NCBI GenBank assembly: GCA_021324015.1
Contig: JAJPJX010000084.1
Span: 119,597 to 183,596 of the forward strand
Length of the DNA stretch: 64,000 bases
DNA from: Solibacteraceae bacterium
GTDB taxonomy: Bacteria; Acidobacteriota; Terriglobia; Bryobacterales; Bryobacteraceae
Direction of reading: 5' to 3'
Shown: positions 24,701 to 33,253 of the stretch, piece after piece
How positions within the stretch are numbered: position 1 is the first letter of the stretch
Layout of the letters: each line of letters starts with the position of its first letter
Notes under the pieces: generated by a model
Database searches by the model: none
What the model was told of the DNA's origin: nothing
Seen by the model: the letters and a program-made list of their open reading frames with translations, nothing else
Position numbers and translations under genes: made by a program

Positions 24701-26099
24701 GCTGCCAGCAAATGCGACCCTGCGCGTGGCCATCTGCGCCATCGACTCGAATGGCCTGCCGTCGGCTCCGTCGAATATCGCCTTAATCGGCACGTCGGGT
24801 TCGGGCACGGACTCGTTCACTTTGGGAGACATCACGTGGCCGGCGGTCGCGGGACTGGCCTCGTATGTGCTCTTCGTGGCGACTGCGGATGATTTGATCT
24901 GCGCTCAGGCAACCGGCGCGCTGACGGCGGGGCCGAACAACTCTTACACGCCCGGCTCGATCACGTTCGGCGGGCCGCTCGTGCGCTCGACCTGGGCCCT
25001 GCCCTCGCCCTACGTCTCGAAGATTCGGGTCAAGGCAAAGAGACTCGTCCATAGCGGCGTGATCGGCGCGCCGGTCACCAGCGTCACCGCGCCGAACCAG
25101 ATCGTCAGCTCGTGGCTGATCGACACGCAGCATCTGACCTCGTTCAACCCTGTGGGCAGGATCCTATCCGTCATCGGACGGCCCGAGGGCAGCACTCCGT
25201 TCCTGAATCTCCTGATTACCGCCTACGACAGCGCGACGGGTACGCTTACGGTCGCTCCGCAGGCGGTCGTGTCGGGCCATCCGGAACTCTCGGTCCAGCC
25301 CGACGATGTCTTCGTGATCCGGTATAAGGCGGATGCGGCAAATACCCCCAACCCGACGCAGATCACCGACTCCGGGTGCCACAACATGGAATATCCCGAT
25401 GGCATGACGCCCGGTGCCGAGGTGGGCAACATCCTGCGCGTGATTCAGGGGACCAGCCGCGGCGAACTCCGCAAGATCACCGGGAACACGGCTACGCAGT
25501 TGTCGTGGGACCTGCCGCTGGCGCTCGATGAGACCTCGGTGTGGATCGTGGAAGCGCCGGCCTGGGATTACAGCGCCGACTCCGCGGCGATCAGCAATGC
25601 CGATCCCTCCCACCCGGTAACGCTCAACATTGCCACTGACAATTTCATCGATCAGGCGCTCGTCATCGCCGGGTTCACGGTGGATGTAAACGGGAACGAA
25701 TCTCCGGATAGCGACGTTCCGATTCGAGAGGACTGGATCTTCGGAGCCGAAGGCGAGAAGGTTGCCGGCTTCACACTGCCGGTGAGCGGAGTCCTCGGCA
25801 TCCAAGCTGATGCCGCGCCCGCGTTCTACCTCGATACCGACTTCACCGCCGGTTCGGTGAAGGCATACGTGAAGTCCGCCCCGGTGGGGGCGGACCTGAC
25901 GTTCTCGATTTACGTGGGCGATAGTTCCGATCCGTGGATGGCGCTCACCATCGCGGCCGGCAGCAAATCGGTCGCGGCGACAGCTGCGCAAATCGATGCC
26001 GCGACCACAATCCCAGCGAACACGAATATCCGCTTGGCGATCACCTCCGTGGGCACGACGTACCCCGGAACGGATCTGTCGGTCTTCGTTTACTCGTAA
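21720..26099 (+). CDS. Tail hub/tip protein, fused DUF2460-like and hub domains
   Basis: A 1459-residue structural protein. Residues 1-130 repeat the DUF2460-like distal-tail pattern (FGFSVERQVIVHRFGTLDA, RPNLGWSEARQLRAFWESM, FNFVEVVDP). Residues about 155-320 resemble the DUF2163 tail family, ending with a Cys cluster (VVSRQCWKIFNDGINCPY, SCDYYLESANGCQAHG near 300-345). The middle holds a tail-hub segment that includes PIRDWLTEVLNCCLGFYTWEFGKLKLG near 715. C-terminal regions contain fibronectin-III-like phrases (LRVAICAIDSNGLPSAPSNIALIG). It should form the baseplate hub of a flexible-tailed phage. The stop overlaps the next ATG (TAATG). Confidence 0.7.
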   Translation: MSDTIGRITVPTVINSGQTFPLTTQYPFGFSVERQVIVHRFGTLDAKQEQRYYAGIGPRKFQFRRPNLGWSEARQLRAFWESMQGAWKAFTYNVPNPDGTTSAMLVTFEQAPISFEYLRNACQVGFNFVEVVDPTQAPSYTVASTCLRFPSSALSTALLSEVQQIIPLVHIRVRESAVPDIYLSDCRVTIGGQLYLPRLIGIGEPGSDVIISQDIRGASDNVRFTFGNADRVMTQLANDTDLKYAEIDLCLFHVNSGILLQLWKGVIQNYVSDGTPVFPVTCSDGFFQIMNQYPERVVSRQCWKIFNDGINCPYAAHGSGGDPNSCDYYLESANGCQAHGMARYFGGQQADPQGVVIKDDSTGFLGFGRNTVTATSIISDTVWGLALPEIWCNSGGNPLYAFIASALMVDYRDESGYADSLGILGAGPLGGFTASMVVQNADGYRYVVAPMVDGYLWQGLKLDGNLNVTKYQPGMGLRYIAGNDPVNPATDYFSLGQGTPQVWEPNVYAAGTAACEIRIVKSTTIQPSTPDQHQMKVPIDYGMWGWTWDAVGNRSAVRGLVNPFWIAVNMLLRAMGLYGDPSTGSNPAGGSGPASADQLATFVLPSLVAGDGSGAAEIAAAQVPPILGVTSATTYSITTEGQALNGAQINRNPDGSWTFQYYDGQQNLNILPIADAVAAGYVEADSYPITETQFQFQGVISSQKPIRDWLTEVLNCCLGFYTWEFGKLKLGCRINASSADAYTQANMLFQSLRLTPIQAAFEKLVVSFADVAYAYQANTAEYCDKSHAAYYGRAQSPLTSQMHSVGCSTLSQALRIAATRVREEIGGINSAEWRNARVATWGTTLLGLGNEVGQVVSITHPDVPGGTGKFRIQRWSLKKDWSVQIEAQTVTDSMYNLDVGPKPVDVLPAPLPGLFYPIPLGPAWAPYQVQAASWDALFPNEWTFDSNQTYTTLADGSALATLIISGKLPVNTFSASGAGAPGIGSVSRSATGGSLPANATLRVAICAIDSNGLPSAPSNIALIGTSGSGTDSFTLGDITWPAVAGLASYVLFVATADDLICAQATGALTAGPNNSYTPGSITFGGPLVRSTWALPSPYVSKIRVKAKRLVHSGVIGAPVTSVTAPNQIVSSWLIDTQHLTSFNPVGRILSVIGRPEGSTPFLNLLITAYDSATGTLTVAPQAVVSGHPELSVQPDDVFVIRYKADAANTPNPTQITDSGCHNMEYPDGMTPGAEVGNILRVIQGTSRGELRKITGNTATQLSWDLPLALDETSVWIVEAPAWDYSADSAAISNADPSHPVTLNIATDNFIDQALVIAGFTVDVNGNESPDSDVPIREDWIFGAEGEKVAGFTLPVSGVLGIQADAAPAFYLDTDFTAGSVKAYVKSAPVGADLTFSIYVGDSSDPWMALTIAAGSKSVAATAAQIDAATTIPANTNIRLAITSVGTTYPGTDLSVFVYS

Positions 26100-29000
26100 T
26101 GTCCGACGCTATTTATAAGCTCCAGCCGCACCGCACCATGCACCTCCAGGGCTTCGACGCCTACGGGGCCGCGGCCGCGCTCTGGGGCGCATCCGAGTCG
26201 GGGTTCAACGTATCGGGCGTCTTCCGCGACCAGGGCGATTTCGCAGTGCTAGTGCTCTTCCAGAAGGACGATCCCTTCGGCCATCCGCGCTTCTCGTATC
26301 TGCCGGATGGCAATTTCACCGGCCTGAAGCTCGATTTCGATGTCCAGTTCCAGGGCATCCAGGCGTTCGAGTCGAAAAAGTGGCCGTGGATCGATTGGGC
26401 GTACATCAACGCTTATGACGAGAGCGGAAACCTCCTGCAGCACCGCTTGAGCGACTTGGCGACAGGGCCGTCCGGCCGCATCGGTGCCAGCGGGACCTTC
26501 ACGCTCAACGTGGGCACGCCGCTCGCAGGCGACCGCGTGACGCTGTGGTATCAGAACCGCGCGTTCGATTACAGCGTCACATCGAGCACCGTAAGTTCCT
26601 GCGTGCAGGATATCTGGTGGGAGCAGCCGGCGACCTCCTGCCAGCAGGCCATGTGGTGGCAGAGTACCACGCTCTCCTGCGTCCAAGCCCTGTGGTGGCA
26701 GGGCAACGCAAGCTACAACCATTCGGTGACAATCGGCGGCACAACGTATTCCTGCCTCGAAGACTCGCTCAGCAGCGCCGGCGTCGCGAGCAATATCGCG
26801 GCGCAGATCAATGCTTCCGACCCGAACTGCACGGCATCGGTGGGCGGGGCCTATGGCAACGAGATCACCATCGCGCTCCGAAGCGGAGTCACTGGGCCGG
26901 TCGCAGTGTCTAGTTCCGATGGCTCCGGGCCGGCGACACTGAGCGACTATGTGCACTGGGTGCAGATCGGCTCGGCGCGGTACTCGTGCAACCAGGGCGC
27001 GCTCTCCTCCGCGCAGATCGCTTCAAACATCGCCAGCCAGATCGCGGCTAATGACCCCAACTGCACCGCAACCGCGTCGGACAACGTGATCACGGTTTCG
27101 CTGCGTAGCGGTGTGAGCGGGCCGGTCGCGGTGTCCAGCTCGGACGGTTCCGGCCCGGCGACCCTCAGCGACTATGTGCACTGGGTGCAGATCGGCACGG
27201 CGACGTACCCGTGCGCGCAGGGCAGCCTGACGGCTGCGCAGGTCGCCAACAATATCGCCGCCCAGATCGCGGCCGGCGATCCGAATTGCACCGCCGTGGC
27301 TGGCGGCGCGCAAGGCAATGAAATCACGGTCAGCCTGCGCAACGGCATCCAAGGTCCGATCGCCGTATCCAGTTCGGACGGCTCCTCACCGGCCACGCTC
27401 ACCGCGTTCGATGGCGCCGCCGTGTGCTCCCAACTCGCGTCGCAAATCAACCAGACGGACTGGACTCAGAACGGGCCGGTCGCACTGTCGGCGGCCGCCT
27501 CCGGCAATCAGATCACGATTACCGCGGAGCCGGGCGCCGACGGGAACGCAGTCACGTTTTACGAGTTGCACAGCAGTACCCGCCTGTATTTCTCTCCGTC
27601 TTCCGTCCAGCTTGCCGGCGGATCGTCGGATAACGTGTCTTGGCACATCCACGTGGACTTCTCTGCCTTGGGCTGGACGGATCTCACGAAAATCTGGCTC
27701 ACGTTCGCGCCCGCGCTGGCCAACAGCGCGGCCTATACGCCCACGGAATGGCAGGTGAGCGTCACGAATTGGACGGTCACCGATCCCAATGGCGTGCGGC
27801 CGCTCAAGGTCGCCGGGCTGGGGTCGGTGCGCATCGAGGAGGACAATCCGTGGGTCGTGCGCGCGGGCTATTGGGAGGACCCGTCCCTCATCGATCCGAA
27901 GGTTGCGGCTTACTGGAGCCGGGGCCGCGCGATTCGTTCGGCATACAGCCAGTACGAGACGCGCACACTCACCATCGAGACCCACTGCCAGTCCACGCAT
28001 GACATCTACGTGGGCACGTGGCTCGACTGGAATTGCGGGATCGTTTCGGCCACGCTGGACGGCGGCACACCCATCACGCTCGATTGCTACGGTTCCGGAA
28101 TGCTGGCGCGGCGGCGACTGTTCGCCGGCGTCGCGGCGGGCAAGCATACCGTCGTCCTCGCAATGACCGCCAACAAGAACGCGAACAGCGGTGGCTGGTA
28201 CTTCTGTTTCGATTTTCTTGAATGCGCGGTCCTGTCGGATGTTCCTAACGCTCCGGAAACTCGAACCGACGTGGGCCTTGCCACGGATTTCGATACCGAC
28301 AACACGTACAAGCTCTCGCCGCAACGGCTAATCTGGAATCTCCAGAAGCTCGGGCTGGTGGGCGAGATCGATCATTACGCGGGAGTCTTCTGGTGGAACC
28401 AGCGGAAGGCCATGGGCGGCCATTACCCCAGCGCCACGATCACGTTCGGCGGGACGTGGGTGGACCAGGATGTGATCTGGCTGAACATCGGCGGCACGTA
28501 TTCCAATGGCACGGTCACAGGCGGCACGGCACTCGGCAAAACCGTGTTTCCGATGGACACCCCCAGCACCATCGCGGCACACTTCGCCTATTTCATCAAC
28601 GCCACGCTCGTCGGTGTCTGGGCCTCGGCAAACGGGGCGGTGCTCACCATAACGACGCGCTCGACAGGCACGAACTGGCTGTACAGTCTCATCACGCAGC
28701 ACAATTCCGCCCAAGGGACGATCACGGTGTCCAACGGATCGACCCAGGTGGTGAACGGGCAGACGTTCACCACCTCGAACGATCTGAAGACCGGCGCCGC
28801 CGATCCCACCTGGGTCATCGACCCCACGGCCAGCCAGCCGCTCAACCGCGCCTTCCGCGATTGGCACGCGGACTATTTCGCCGCACTGAAGGCGGCCGGA
28901 ATCGGCGTGACGGTGTCGTTTTCGCAGGAACTCGTGAACCCGCCAGACGATCCGGGTAACGGCGCGGTGTGGGTCCAACGGTTTCCTGACGGCACGGCCG

Positions 29001-29758
29001 TTCAGACGGACACGGGGTTCGCCAACTTAAAGAGTTCTATGTGCGCCTTCGGCACAGCGGTCCGGACCTACATGGCGTCGGCCTACATCCAGATGGCGCA
29101 ATTGATGGCCGCAGCTGGCCTGCCGCCCCGGCTCCAATTCGGCGAGGTTTTGTGGTGGTACGTCGCCGGATTGAGCGGCATGGCTTTCTACGACGCAGAT
29201 ACCACCAGCGCGGCCCTGGCGGCGCTCGGCCGTGCGCTCGCGACGTTCCACAGCGTCAATGATGACCCGAGCGTCAACGGCTATGCCGATGCGAACTTCC
29301 TGCGGTCGCGATTGGAGAGCTACGTGGCGGCGGTCCAGGCCGCTGTGCTGGCGAGCGTATCTACGGCGCTGTTCGAACTGCTCTGGCCGCTGGACGTGAA
29401 TGATCCTGATAACTGCAAGCTGCTTCGCTACGTGAACCTGCCCACGACCTGGCAGGCCCGCGCCGGCTCGGGGTTCGACACAGTCCTTTGCGAGGGATTC
29501 CAATACGCGGGCGTTGATCACAACCTCGACAAGGCGAAGCGCTGTGCCGCTTATCCGTTTACGGAACTGTCCTGGGATCGGGCCCACTGCCGGTATCTTA
29601 TGGGCTGGTACAACGCCGGCTGGCCCTGGGCGCGCGAGTTCCAGGCGGCGCAGCGCGCCGCCGTCCCGCTGATCAAGTTCTGGGCCTATGACCATCTGTG
29701 CTTGTACGGCTGGCCGTTGCCCTTGCCGAAGCAACCAAGCAGTCCTTCGTTCATTTAG
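26099..29758 (+). CDS. Tail tip protein with repeats and glycosidase-like C-terminal domain
   Basis: A 1219-residue protein starting MSDAIYKLQPHRTMHLQGFD. Residues about 160-205 carry three C-x-Q-x-x-W-W-x-Q motifs in a row. Residues about 205-440 hold three tandem repeats of about 75 residues. The C-terminal 450 residues have the style of a TIM-barrel glycoside hydrolase: strand-like segments with acidic ends (IGVTVSFSQELVNPP, LQFGEVLWWYV, DTVLCEGFQY, PLIKFWAYDH). It is probably the receptor-binding or surface-polysaccharide-degrading protein of the tail tip. The glycosidase call is by eye, with Glu of FSQE, FGEV and CEGF as candidate catalytic residues. Confidence 0.55.
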   Translation: MSDAIYKLQPHRTMHLQGFDAYGAAAALWGASESGFNVSGVFRDQGDFAVLVLFQKDDPFGHPRFSYLPDGNFTGLKLDFDVQFQGIQAFESKKWPWIDWAYINAYDESGNLLQHRLSDLATGPSGRIGASGTFTLNVGTPLAGDRVTLWYQNRAFDYSVTSSTVSSCVQDIWWEQPATSCQQAMWWQSTTLSCVQALWWQGNASYNHSVTIGGTTYSCLEDSLSSAGVASNIAAQINASDPNCTASVGGAYGNEITIALRSGVTGPVAVSSSDGSGPATLSDYVHWVQIGSARYSCNQGALSSAQIASNIASQIAANDPNCTATASDNVITVSLRSGVSGPVAVSSSDGSGPATLSDYVHWVQIGTATYPCAQGSLTAAQVANNIAAQIAAGDPNCTAVAGGAQGNEITVSLRNGIQGPIAVSSSDGSSPATLTAFDGAAVCSQLASQINQTDWTQNGPVALSAAASGNQITITAEPGADGNAVTFYELHSSTRLYFSPSSVQLAGGSSDNVSWHIHVDFSALGWTDLTKIWLTFAPALANSAAYTPTEWQVSVTNWTVTDPNGVRPLKVAGLGSVRIEEDNPWVVRAGYWEDPSLIDPKVAAYWSRGRAIRSAYSQYETRTLTIETHCQSTHDIYVGTWLDWNCGIVSATLDGGTPITLDCYGSGMLARRRLFAGVAAGKHTVVLAMTANKNANSGGWYFCFDFLECAVLSDVPNAPETRTDVGLATDFDTDNTYKLSPQRLIWNLQKLGLVGEIDHYAGVFWWNQRKAMGGHYPSATITFGGTWVDQDVIWLNIGGTYSNGTVTGGTALGKTVFPMDTPSTIAAHFAYFINATLVGVWASANGAVLTITTRSTGTNWLYSLITQHNSAQGTITVSNGSTQVVNGQTFTTSNDLKTGAADPTWVIDPTASQPLNRAFRDWHADYFAALKAAGIGVTVSFSQELVNPPDDPGNGAVWVQRFPDGTAVQTDTGFANLKSSMCAFGTAVRTYMASAYIQMAQLMAAAGLPPRLQFGEVLWWYVAGLSGMAFYDADTTSAALAALGRALATFHSVNDDPSVNGYADANFLRSRLESYVAAVQAAVLASVSTALFELLWPLDVNDPDNCKLLRYVNLPTTWQARAGSGFDTVLCEGFQYAGVDHNLDKAKRCAAYPFTELSWDRAHCRYLMGWYNAGWPWAREFQAAQRAAVPLIKFWAYDHLCLYGWPLPLPKQPSSPSFI
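26711..27411 (+). repeat. Three tandem ~225-nt coding repeats
   Basis: Three consecutive units of about 225-237 nt encode nearly identical protein modules. Each has the order YxC, a helix xxSxAxVASNIAxQI, DPNCTA, a strand EITVxLRxGVxGP, and xAVSSSDGSGPATL. Units two and three begin with the same phrase VHWVQIG. Copies begin near 26711, 26950 and 27175. The repeats are close enough at DNA level for unequal exchange to change copy number, as is common in receptor-binding tail proteins. Confidence 0.85.
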
Positions 29759-29794
29759 TTCGCTTTTAATCCCATCCACAACGAGAGGTGTTCT

Positions 29795-30283
29795 ATGGAA
29801 GACCACGAGGCGCGGCTGAGAGAAGTCGCGTGCATAGCCGTTGCGCTCGAAGCGCAGACAGGATGCCCGGCGCAATTGCTAATTTCGCAGTGGGCACTGG
29901 AATCGCAGTGGGGCGCCAAGCCCGCTGGCAACTTCAACTTCTTCGGAATCAAGCACGCTTCCCGCCACGCGAAGTGCTGCACGGTGACCACGCGCGAGGT
30001 CATCAACGGCAAGTCCGTCGTGCAGGACCTGGAGTTCGCCGATTACGACTCGCTCGAGGACTCCTGCCGAGACTATGCCTGGCTCATCACGCAGGGCGCG
30101 CCGTACCGGGCGGCCTGGGAGCGCTATCAGAGCGACCACGATCTGCACACCCTGATTGCGGCGGTCGCCGGCACCTACGCCACTGATCCGAACTATGCGC
30201 GTCTGGCCGCCGCCATTGCTGGCCAAACCAATGTCGCGCAAGCCGTCGCCGCCGCCCGCCAGGAGGTGTCCGTCAATGCCTAA
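29795..30283 (+). CDS. Glucosaminidase-type endolysin (GH73-like)
   Basis: A 162-residue protein with a GAGAGG ribosome binding site. The segment LLISQWALESQWGAKPAGNFNFFGIK carries the catalytic Glu and N-x-F-G-I-K signature of GH73/FlgJ-type beta-N-acetylglucosaminidases. Residues FADYDSLEDSCRDYAWLIT and later AWERYQSDHDLHTLIAAVAGTYATDPNYA match the rest of the fold. There is no signal peptide, so release would need a holin. It hydrolyses the peptidoglycan glycan backbone for lysis. It lies directly before a membrane-anchored coil protein. Confidence 0.88.
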   Translation: MEDHEARLREVACIAVALEAQTGCPAQLLISQWALESQWGAKPAGNFNFFGIKHASRHAKCCTVTTREVINGKSVVQDLEFADYDSLEDSCRDYAWLITQGAPYRAAWERYQSDHDLHTLIAAVAGTYATDPNYARLAAAIAGQTNVAQAVAAARQEVSVNA

Positions 30284-31070
30284 GCCCTGGTTAATCCTCA
30301 ACTACCTCAAACTGGCCCTCCTGTGCGTCCTGCTGCTGGCGCTGGCGGCGGTGGGCGTACAGACCGTCCTCCTCCTGCACGCCGCGACTGTGGCCGCCCA
30401 TGCGTTGCCGGGGGCGGCTTCTTACGAACTTCAGGCCACCCGTACGGCGCTGTTAGCCGAGGTCCAGGCTGCGCGCGGCGATCTCACCGGCCAGATTGAG
30501 GCGACGCGAACAGATCTGCTCAGCCGCACGGATCGGCAGGTGTCGGCCCTCCGCGGCGATGTGATGGGCGAGGTCGCGGAAATCAGAAAAGTAGCCGACC
30601 GACACGTCGGGGACATGCTCAGGCGCGTAGATACTGCCCTTGCCACTGTGGACGCCCTCCACGAGGATCTGAAGCCGACCCTCGACAATGCAGCCGCAAT
30701 CACCGCGAGTGCGAGAGACGCCTCGGCGATTCTCTTGCGCCGCGATGCGCTGCCCGCGCAATTGCTCGGGCTGACCGGCGCGGCCAAGGTGACGCTCGGC
30801 CAGACTGCGGAGACGATGCGCGATATCCAGCGCGCCACGCCACAGATGCTCAATACCTGGAATGAAATCGGCACGAACGTCAAAGCCACGACAGAAGCGA
30901 GCACAGAGGCCTCGCGGAATACCGCCCAGGTGATGGCGAACTTCGCTCGGGCCACCAGGCCGCTGCCCACCTGGGCGCGCATCGGGTTGGCGGTGGCACC
31001 GCCTTTGGCGCAGGTCGGGGTGAGCGTCGCGACGACGCTCGCGGTCACCGGGAAAGTGGGTGGAAAGTGA
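30276..31070 (+). CDS. Membrane-anchored coiled-coil protein
   Basis: A 264-residue protein starting MPKPWLILNYLKLALLCVLL. One N-terminal transmembrane helix (residues about 10-35) is followed by a long alanine-rich coiled coil with repeated TRTDLLSR, LTGQIEATR and VDALHEDLKPTLDNA phrases, and a weakly hydrophobic C-terminal segment (IGLAVAPPLAQVGVSVATTLAV). It overlaps the endolysin stop codon by eight bases. The coupling suggests a lysis-related role such as a spanin-like bridge or an endolysin chaperone, but the arrangement is not a canonical spanin. Confidence 0.55.
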   Translation: MPKPWLILNYLKLALLCVLLLALAAVGVQTVLLLHAATVAAHALPGAASYELQATRTALLAEVQAARGDLTGQIEATRTDLLSRTDRQVSALRGDVMGEVAEIRKVADRHVGDMLRRVDTALATVDALHEDLKPTLDNAAAITASARDASAILLRRDALPAQLLGLTGAAKVTLGQTAETMRDIQRATPQMLNTWNEIGTNVKATTEASTEASRNTAQVMANFARATRPLPTWARIGLAVAPPLAQVGVSVATTLAVTGKVGGK

Positions 31071-31078
31071 GGCACAAC

Positions 31079-31642
31079 ATGCGAATCAACGTCATCGTAC
31101 TGCCGCTGTTGGCGGCGATTCTGGCCTGCTCGGCGTCCGGGCAGGTTGCGAGCGTGGGTGATCCCACGTTTCAGTCCTACGCGCTGGCGGCTCGCGGTGG
31201 GCAGCACGCCGGGTTCTACGGCGGCGCGCAACCCGTGGACCAGTTTGGAGTGTTCGCCCGCTCGCTCGGCGCAGCCTGGGACGCTGGCGCAGAGGTCCGC
31301 GCAGCCAGGCTGCAATCAGGCGGCGCGTGGCTCGATTTCGGTGTCACTGCGCTGTATGGTTCTGCCGGTGCGAAGGCCGCAGGCGAGGCTGGAGTAGTTC
31401 TCGGCGATTCGTTCGATTGTTTCCTCTGGGCGAAGGGCATGTTGGGTAACTTCCGTGCGGCCGCCGGGGGCATTCAGCTCGGCCGGATTTCCATCTCCGG
31501 CGCCTACGGCAACTACTTCGAGAATCGTGCGGATCTCGGGGTGCGGCTCGACCGCCGCGGCAAATACACCGCAACGGTCGGATACAGCAGCGCCCTCGGA
31601 TTCAACGGCGGCATGCGCCGCTCGTGGTCCTTCAAGCGGTAA
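31079..31642 (+). CDS. Exported lipoprotein-like phage protein
   Basis: A 187-residue protein starting MRINVIVLPLLAAILACSAS, a signal peptide with a lipobox-like LLAAILAC. A GTG twelve bases upstream overlaps the previous stop and is an alternative start. The mature part alternates Gly-rich strands (FGVFARSLGAAWDAGAEVRAAR, LGRISISGAYGNYFE, GKYTATVGYSSALGF), like a small outer-membrane barrel. In this place behind lysis genes it could be a lysogenic conversion or lysis factor. No family is recognised. Confidence 0.55.
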   Translation: MRINVIVLPLLAAILACSASGQVASVGDPTFQSYALAARGGQHAGFYGGAQPVDQFGVFARSLGAAWDAGAEVRAARLQSGGAWLDFGVTALYGSAGAKAAGEAGVVLGDSFDCFLWAKGMLGNFRAAAGGIQLGRISISGAYGNYFENRADLGVRLDRRGKYTATVGYSSALGFNGGMRRSWSFKR

Positions 31643-32049
31643 TGACGCCCATGCCCGGCAAATCGCAGCCATATTCCGATGCCGTGCTCAACGTGCTGCG
31701 CGGCACGGGGATTACAGGTGTATCGCCGTACCTGGGCCTGTTTTCCGTGGCGCCCGCCGATGATAATTCGGCGGGCACCGAGCTTGCGGGCGCGGGATAC
31801 GCCAGGCAGCCCGTGACATTTGGCGCGCCGGTAAGTGACACCGGCAACGTGCGGAAGATTTCCAACGCCGCGAATCTGCAGTTCGGACCTGCCAGTTCGG
31901 ACTGGCTTCCTGCGGTTGCGTTCGGGATCTTCGATGCCCAGACGAACGGTAACCTCCTTTACTGGAACACGCTGCCCACGCCCAAGACGATCCAGATGGG
32001 CGACTTCGGGCAGTTCGCGCCGGGATCGCTGGTAGTCGAGGAGGATTGA
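31642..32049 (+). CDS. Phage structural protein
   Basis: A 135-residue protein whose start overlaps the previous stop codon. It starts MTPMPGKSQPYSDAVLNVLRGTGI and continues with a beta-rich region (SPYLGLFSVAPADDNSAGTELAGAGYARQPVTFGAP) that I recall from a widespread small structural protein of siphophages encoded near tail fibre genes. The phrase WNTLPTPKTIQMGDFGQF occurs near the end. It is probably a minor virion component. Exact role unknown. Confidence 0.65.
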   Translation: MTPMPGKSQPYSDAVLNVLRGTGITGVSPYLGLFSVAPADDNSAGTELAGAGYARQPVTFGAPVSDTGNVRKISNAANLQFGPASSDWLPAVAFGIFDAQTNGNLLYWNTLPTPKTIQMGDFGQFAPGSLVVEED

Positions 32050-32050
32050 A

Positions 32051-33223
32051 ATGCCGGATAACATTCCCATCAGTCCCGGACAAGGCGCGGTCATCGCCAC
32101 AGATCAGGATCCGGTCACCGGCGCCCACTACCAGCGAGTGAAGCTGATGGATGGCACCGAAGGATCGAGCGATGCCATCCAGAGTGACAGTCAAGGCTCG
32201 CTTCAGACCTACGTCACCGAAGCCGATATAGAGGACTTGAAGACTGGCAATGCGACAGTCAAAGTCGGCAACGATCAAACGCAGCCGGTGCCTGTCCAGC
32301 TCGACCGATATGGCAGGGCGCCCGCCGGGAATTCCGTTCCGGTGGTGCTCGCCTCGGACCACGATCCGGTTCCCATCGCTTCGGCCAGTCTCCCGCTTGT
32401 GGGCGGCGCGGTGGGCGCGAACGGAGCGATCTGGGGCCCGATTCCGCTGGTTGGGTGCAACGGCCTCACGCTCCAGGTCACCGGCACATACAACCTCACG
32501 ATCATCTTCGAGGCGACCATGGCCGATCCGGTGCTTGGCCCGTGGGTCACGGTTGCCGGATGCAGGACGACCAACGGTCAGCTTGACAGCAACCCCGCAG
32601 TCAACTCGCTCAACCTGGCGTGGGACTTCATGCTCTCGGGCTTCGCGTACTTCCGCGTGCGTGTAACCGCGTTCACGTCTGGGCTGGCGCAGTTGCAGGC
32701 GAGCCGGTACACAAACGCCACGGAGCCCAGCCCCTCGGTCGTGGCGCACGGCATGTCGAGCGGCAACCCGGTCGCCGTGGCCGTGGATGCGAGCGGGCGC
32801 CTGACCATTCTCGGCCCGATTACCATCGCTGCTGCATTGGGATCTGGAAGCATGGTCCCGGTTGTCGGCGGCGATGGCACGTCATCGGGCTTCGCGCGCC
32901 AGCCCACTGCCGCAATCGACGGCACGCCTGTCAACGGCCAGACGACCAACCAGCCCACGTTCCTGCTGATCGGCGGCACGGACGGGATCTTCACTGTCAG
33001 TCCCTCGTATGCCGCGCCCAACCCGAACGCGGTGGGCACGGCGCGCAAGCTCCTCACGGATTCGGCCGGCGTCCTTCAGGTCACCGACTCGGCCATCACC
33101 TTGCTTCGCCAGGAACTCCGCGAAGCCAACGCTCTCTTGCTTCTGATTTTGCAGGCCCTCTCCGGCAACGACATGGTCACCGGCAAAGACGGCCTGATGC
33201 CGCACCAATTGCCTGTTCAGTAA
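32051..33223 (+). CDS. Tail fibre-like structural protein
   Basis: A 390-residue protein that starts one base after the previous stop. The sequence is beta-rich with frequent PV, GG and TG turns (HYQRVKLMDGTEGSSDAIQSD, QPVPVQLDRYGRAP, GCNGLTLQVTGTYNLTIIFEA) and ends with a helix that could trimerise (LLRQELREANALLLLILQAL). Such an arrangement suits a fibre or head-decoration protein. No enzymatic motif was seen. Confidence 0.55.
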   Translation: MPDNIPISPGQGAVIATDQDPVTGAHYQRVKLMDGTEGSSDAIQSDSQGSLQTYVTEADIEDLKTGNATVKVGNDQTQPVPVQLDRYGRAPAGNSVPVVLASDHDPVPIASASLPLVGGAVGANGAIWGPIPLVGCNGLTLQVTGTYNLTIIFEATMADPVLGPWVTVAGCRTTNGQLDSNPAVNSLNLAWDFMLSGFAYFRVRVTAFTSGLAQLQASRYTNATEPSPSVVAHGMSSGNPVAVAVDASGRLTILGPITIAAALGSGSMVPVVGGDGTSSGFARQPTAAIDGTPVNGQTTNQPTFLLIGGTDGIFTVSPSYAAPNPNAVGTARKLLTDSAGVLQVTDSAITLLRQELREANALLLLILQALSGNDMVTGKDGLMPHQLPVQ

Positions 33224-33253
33224 TTCAACTCAGAAAGGTAAAGGAGGCCGGTA

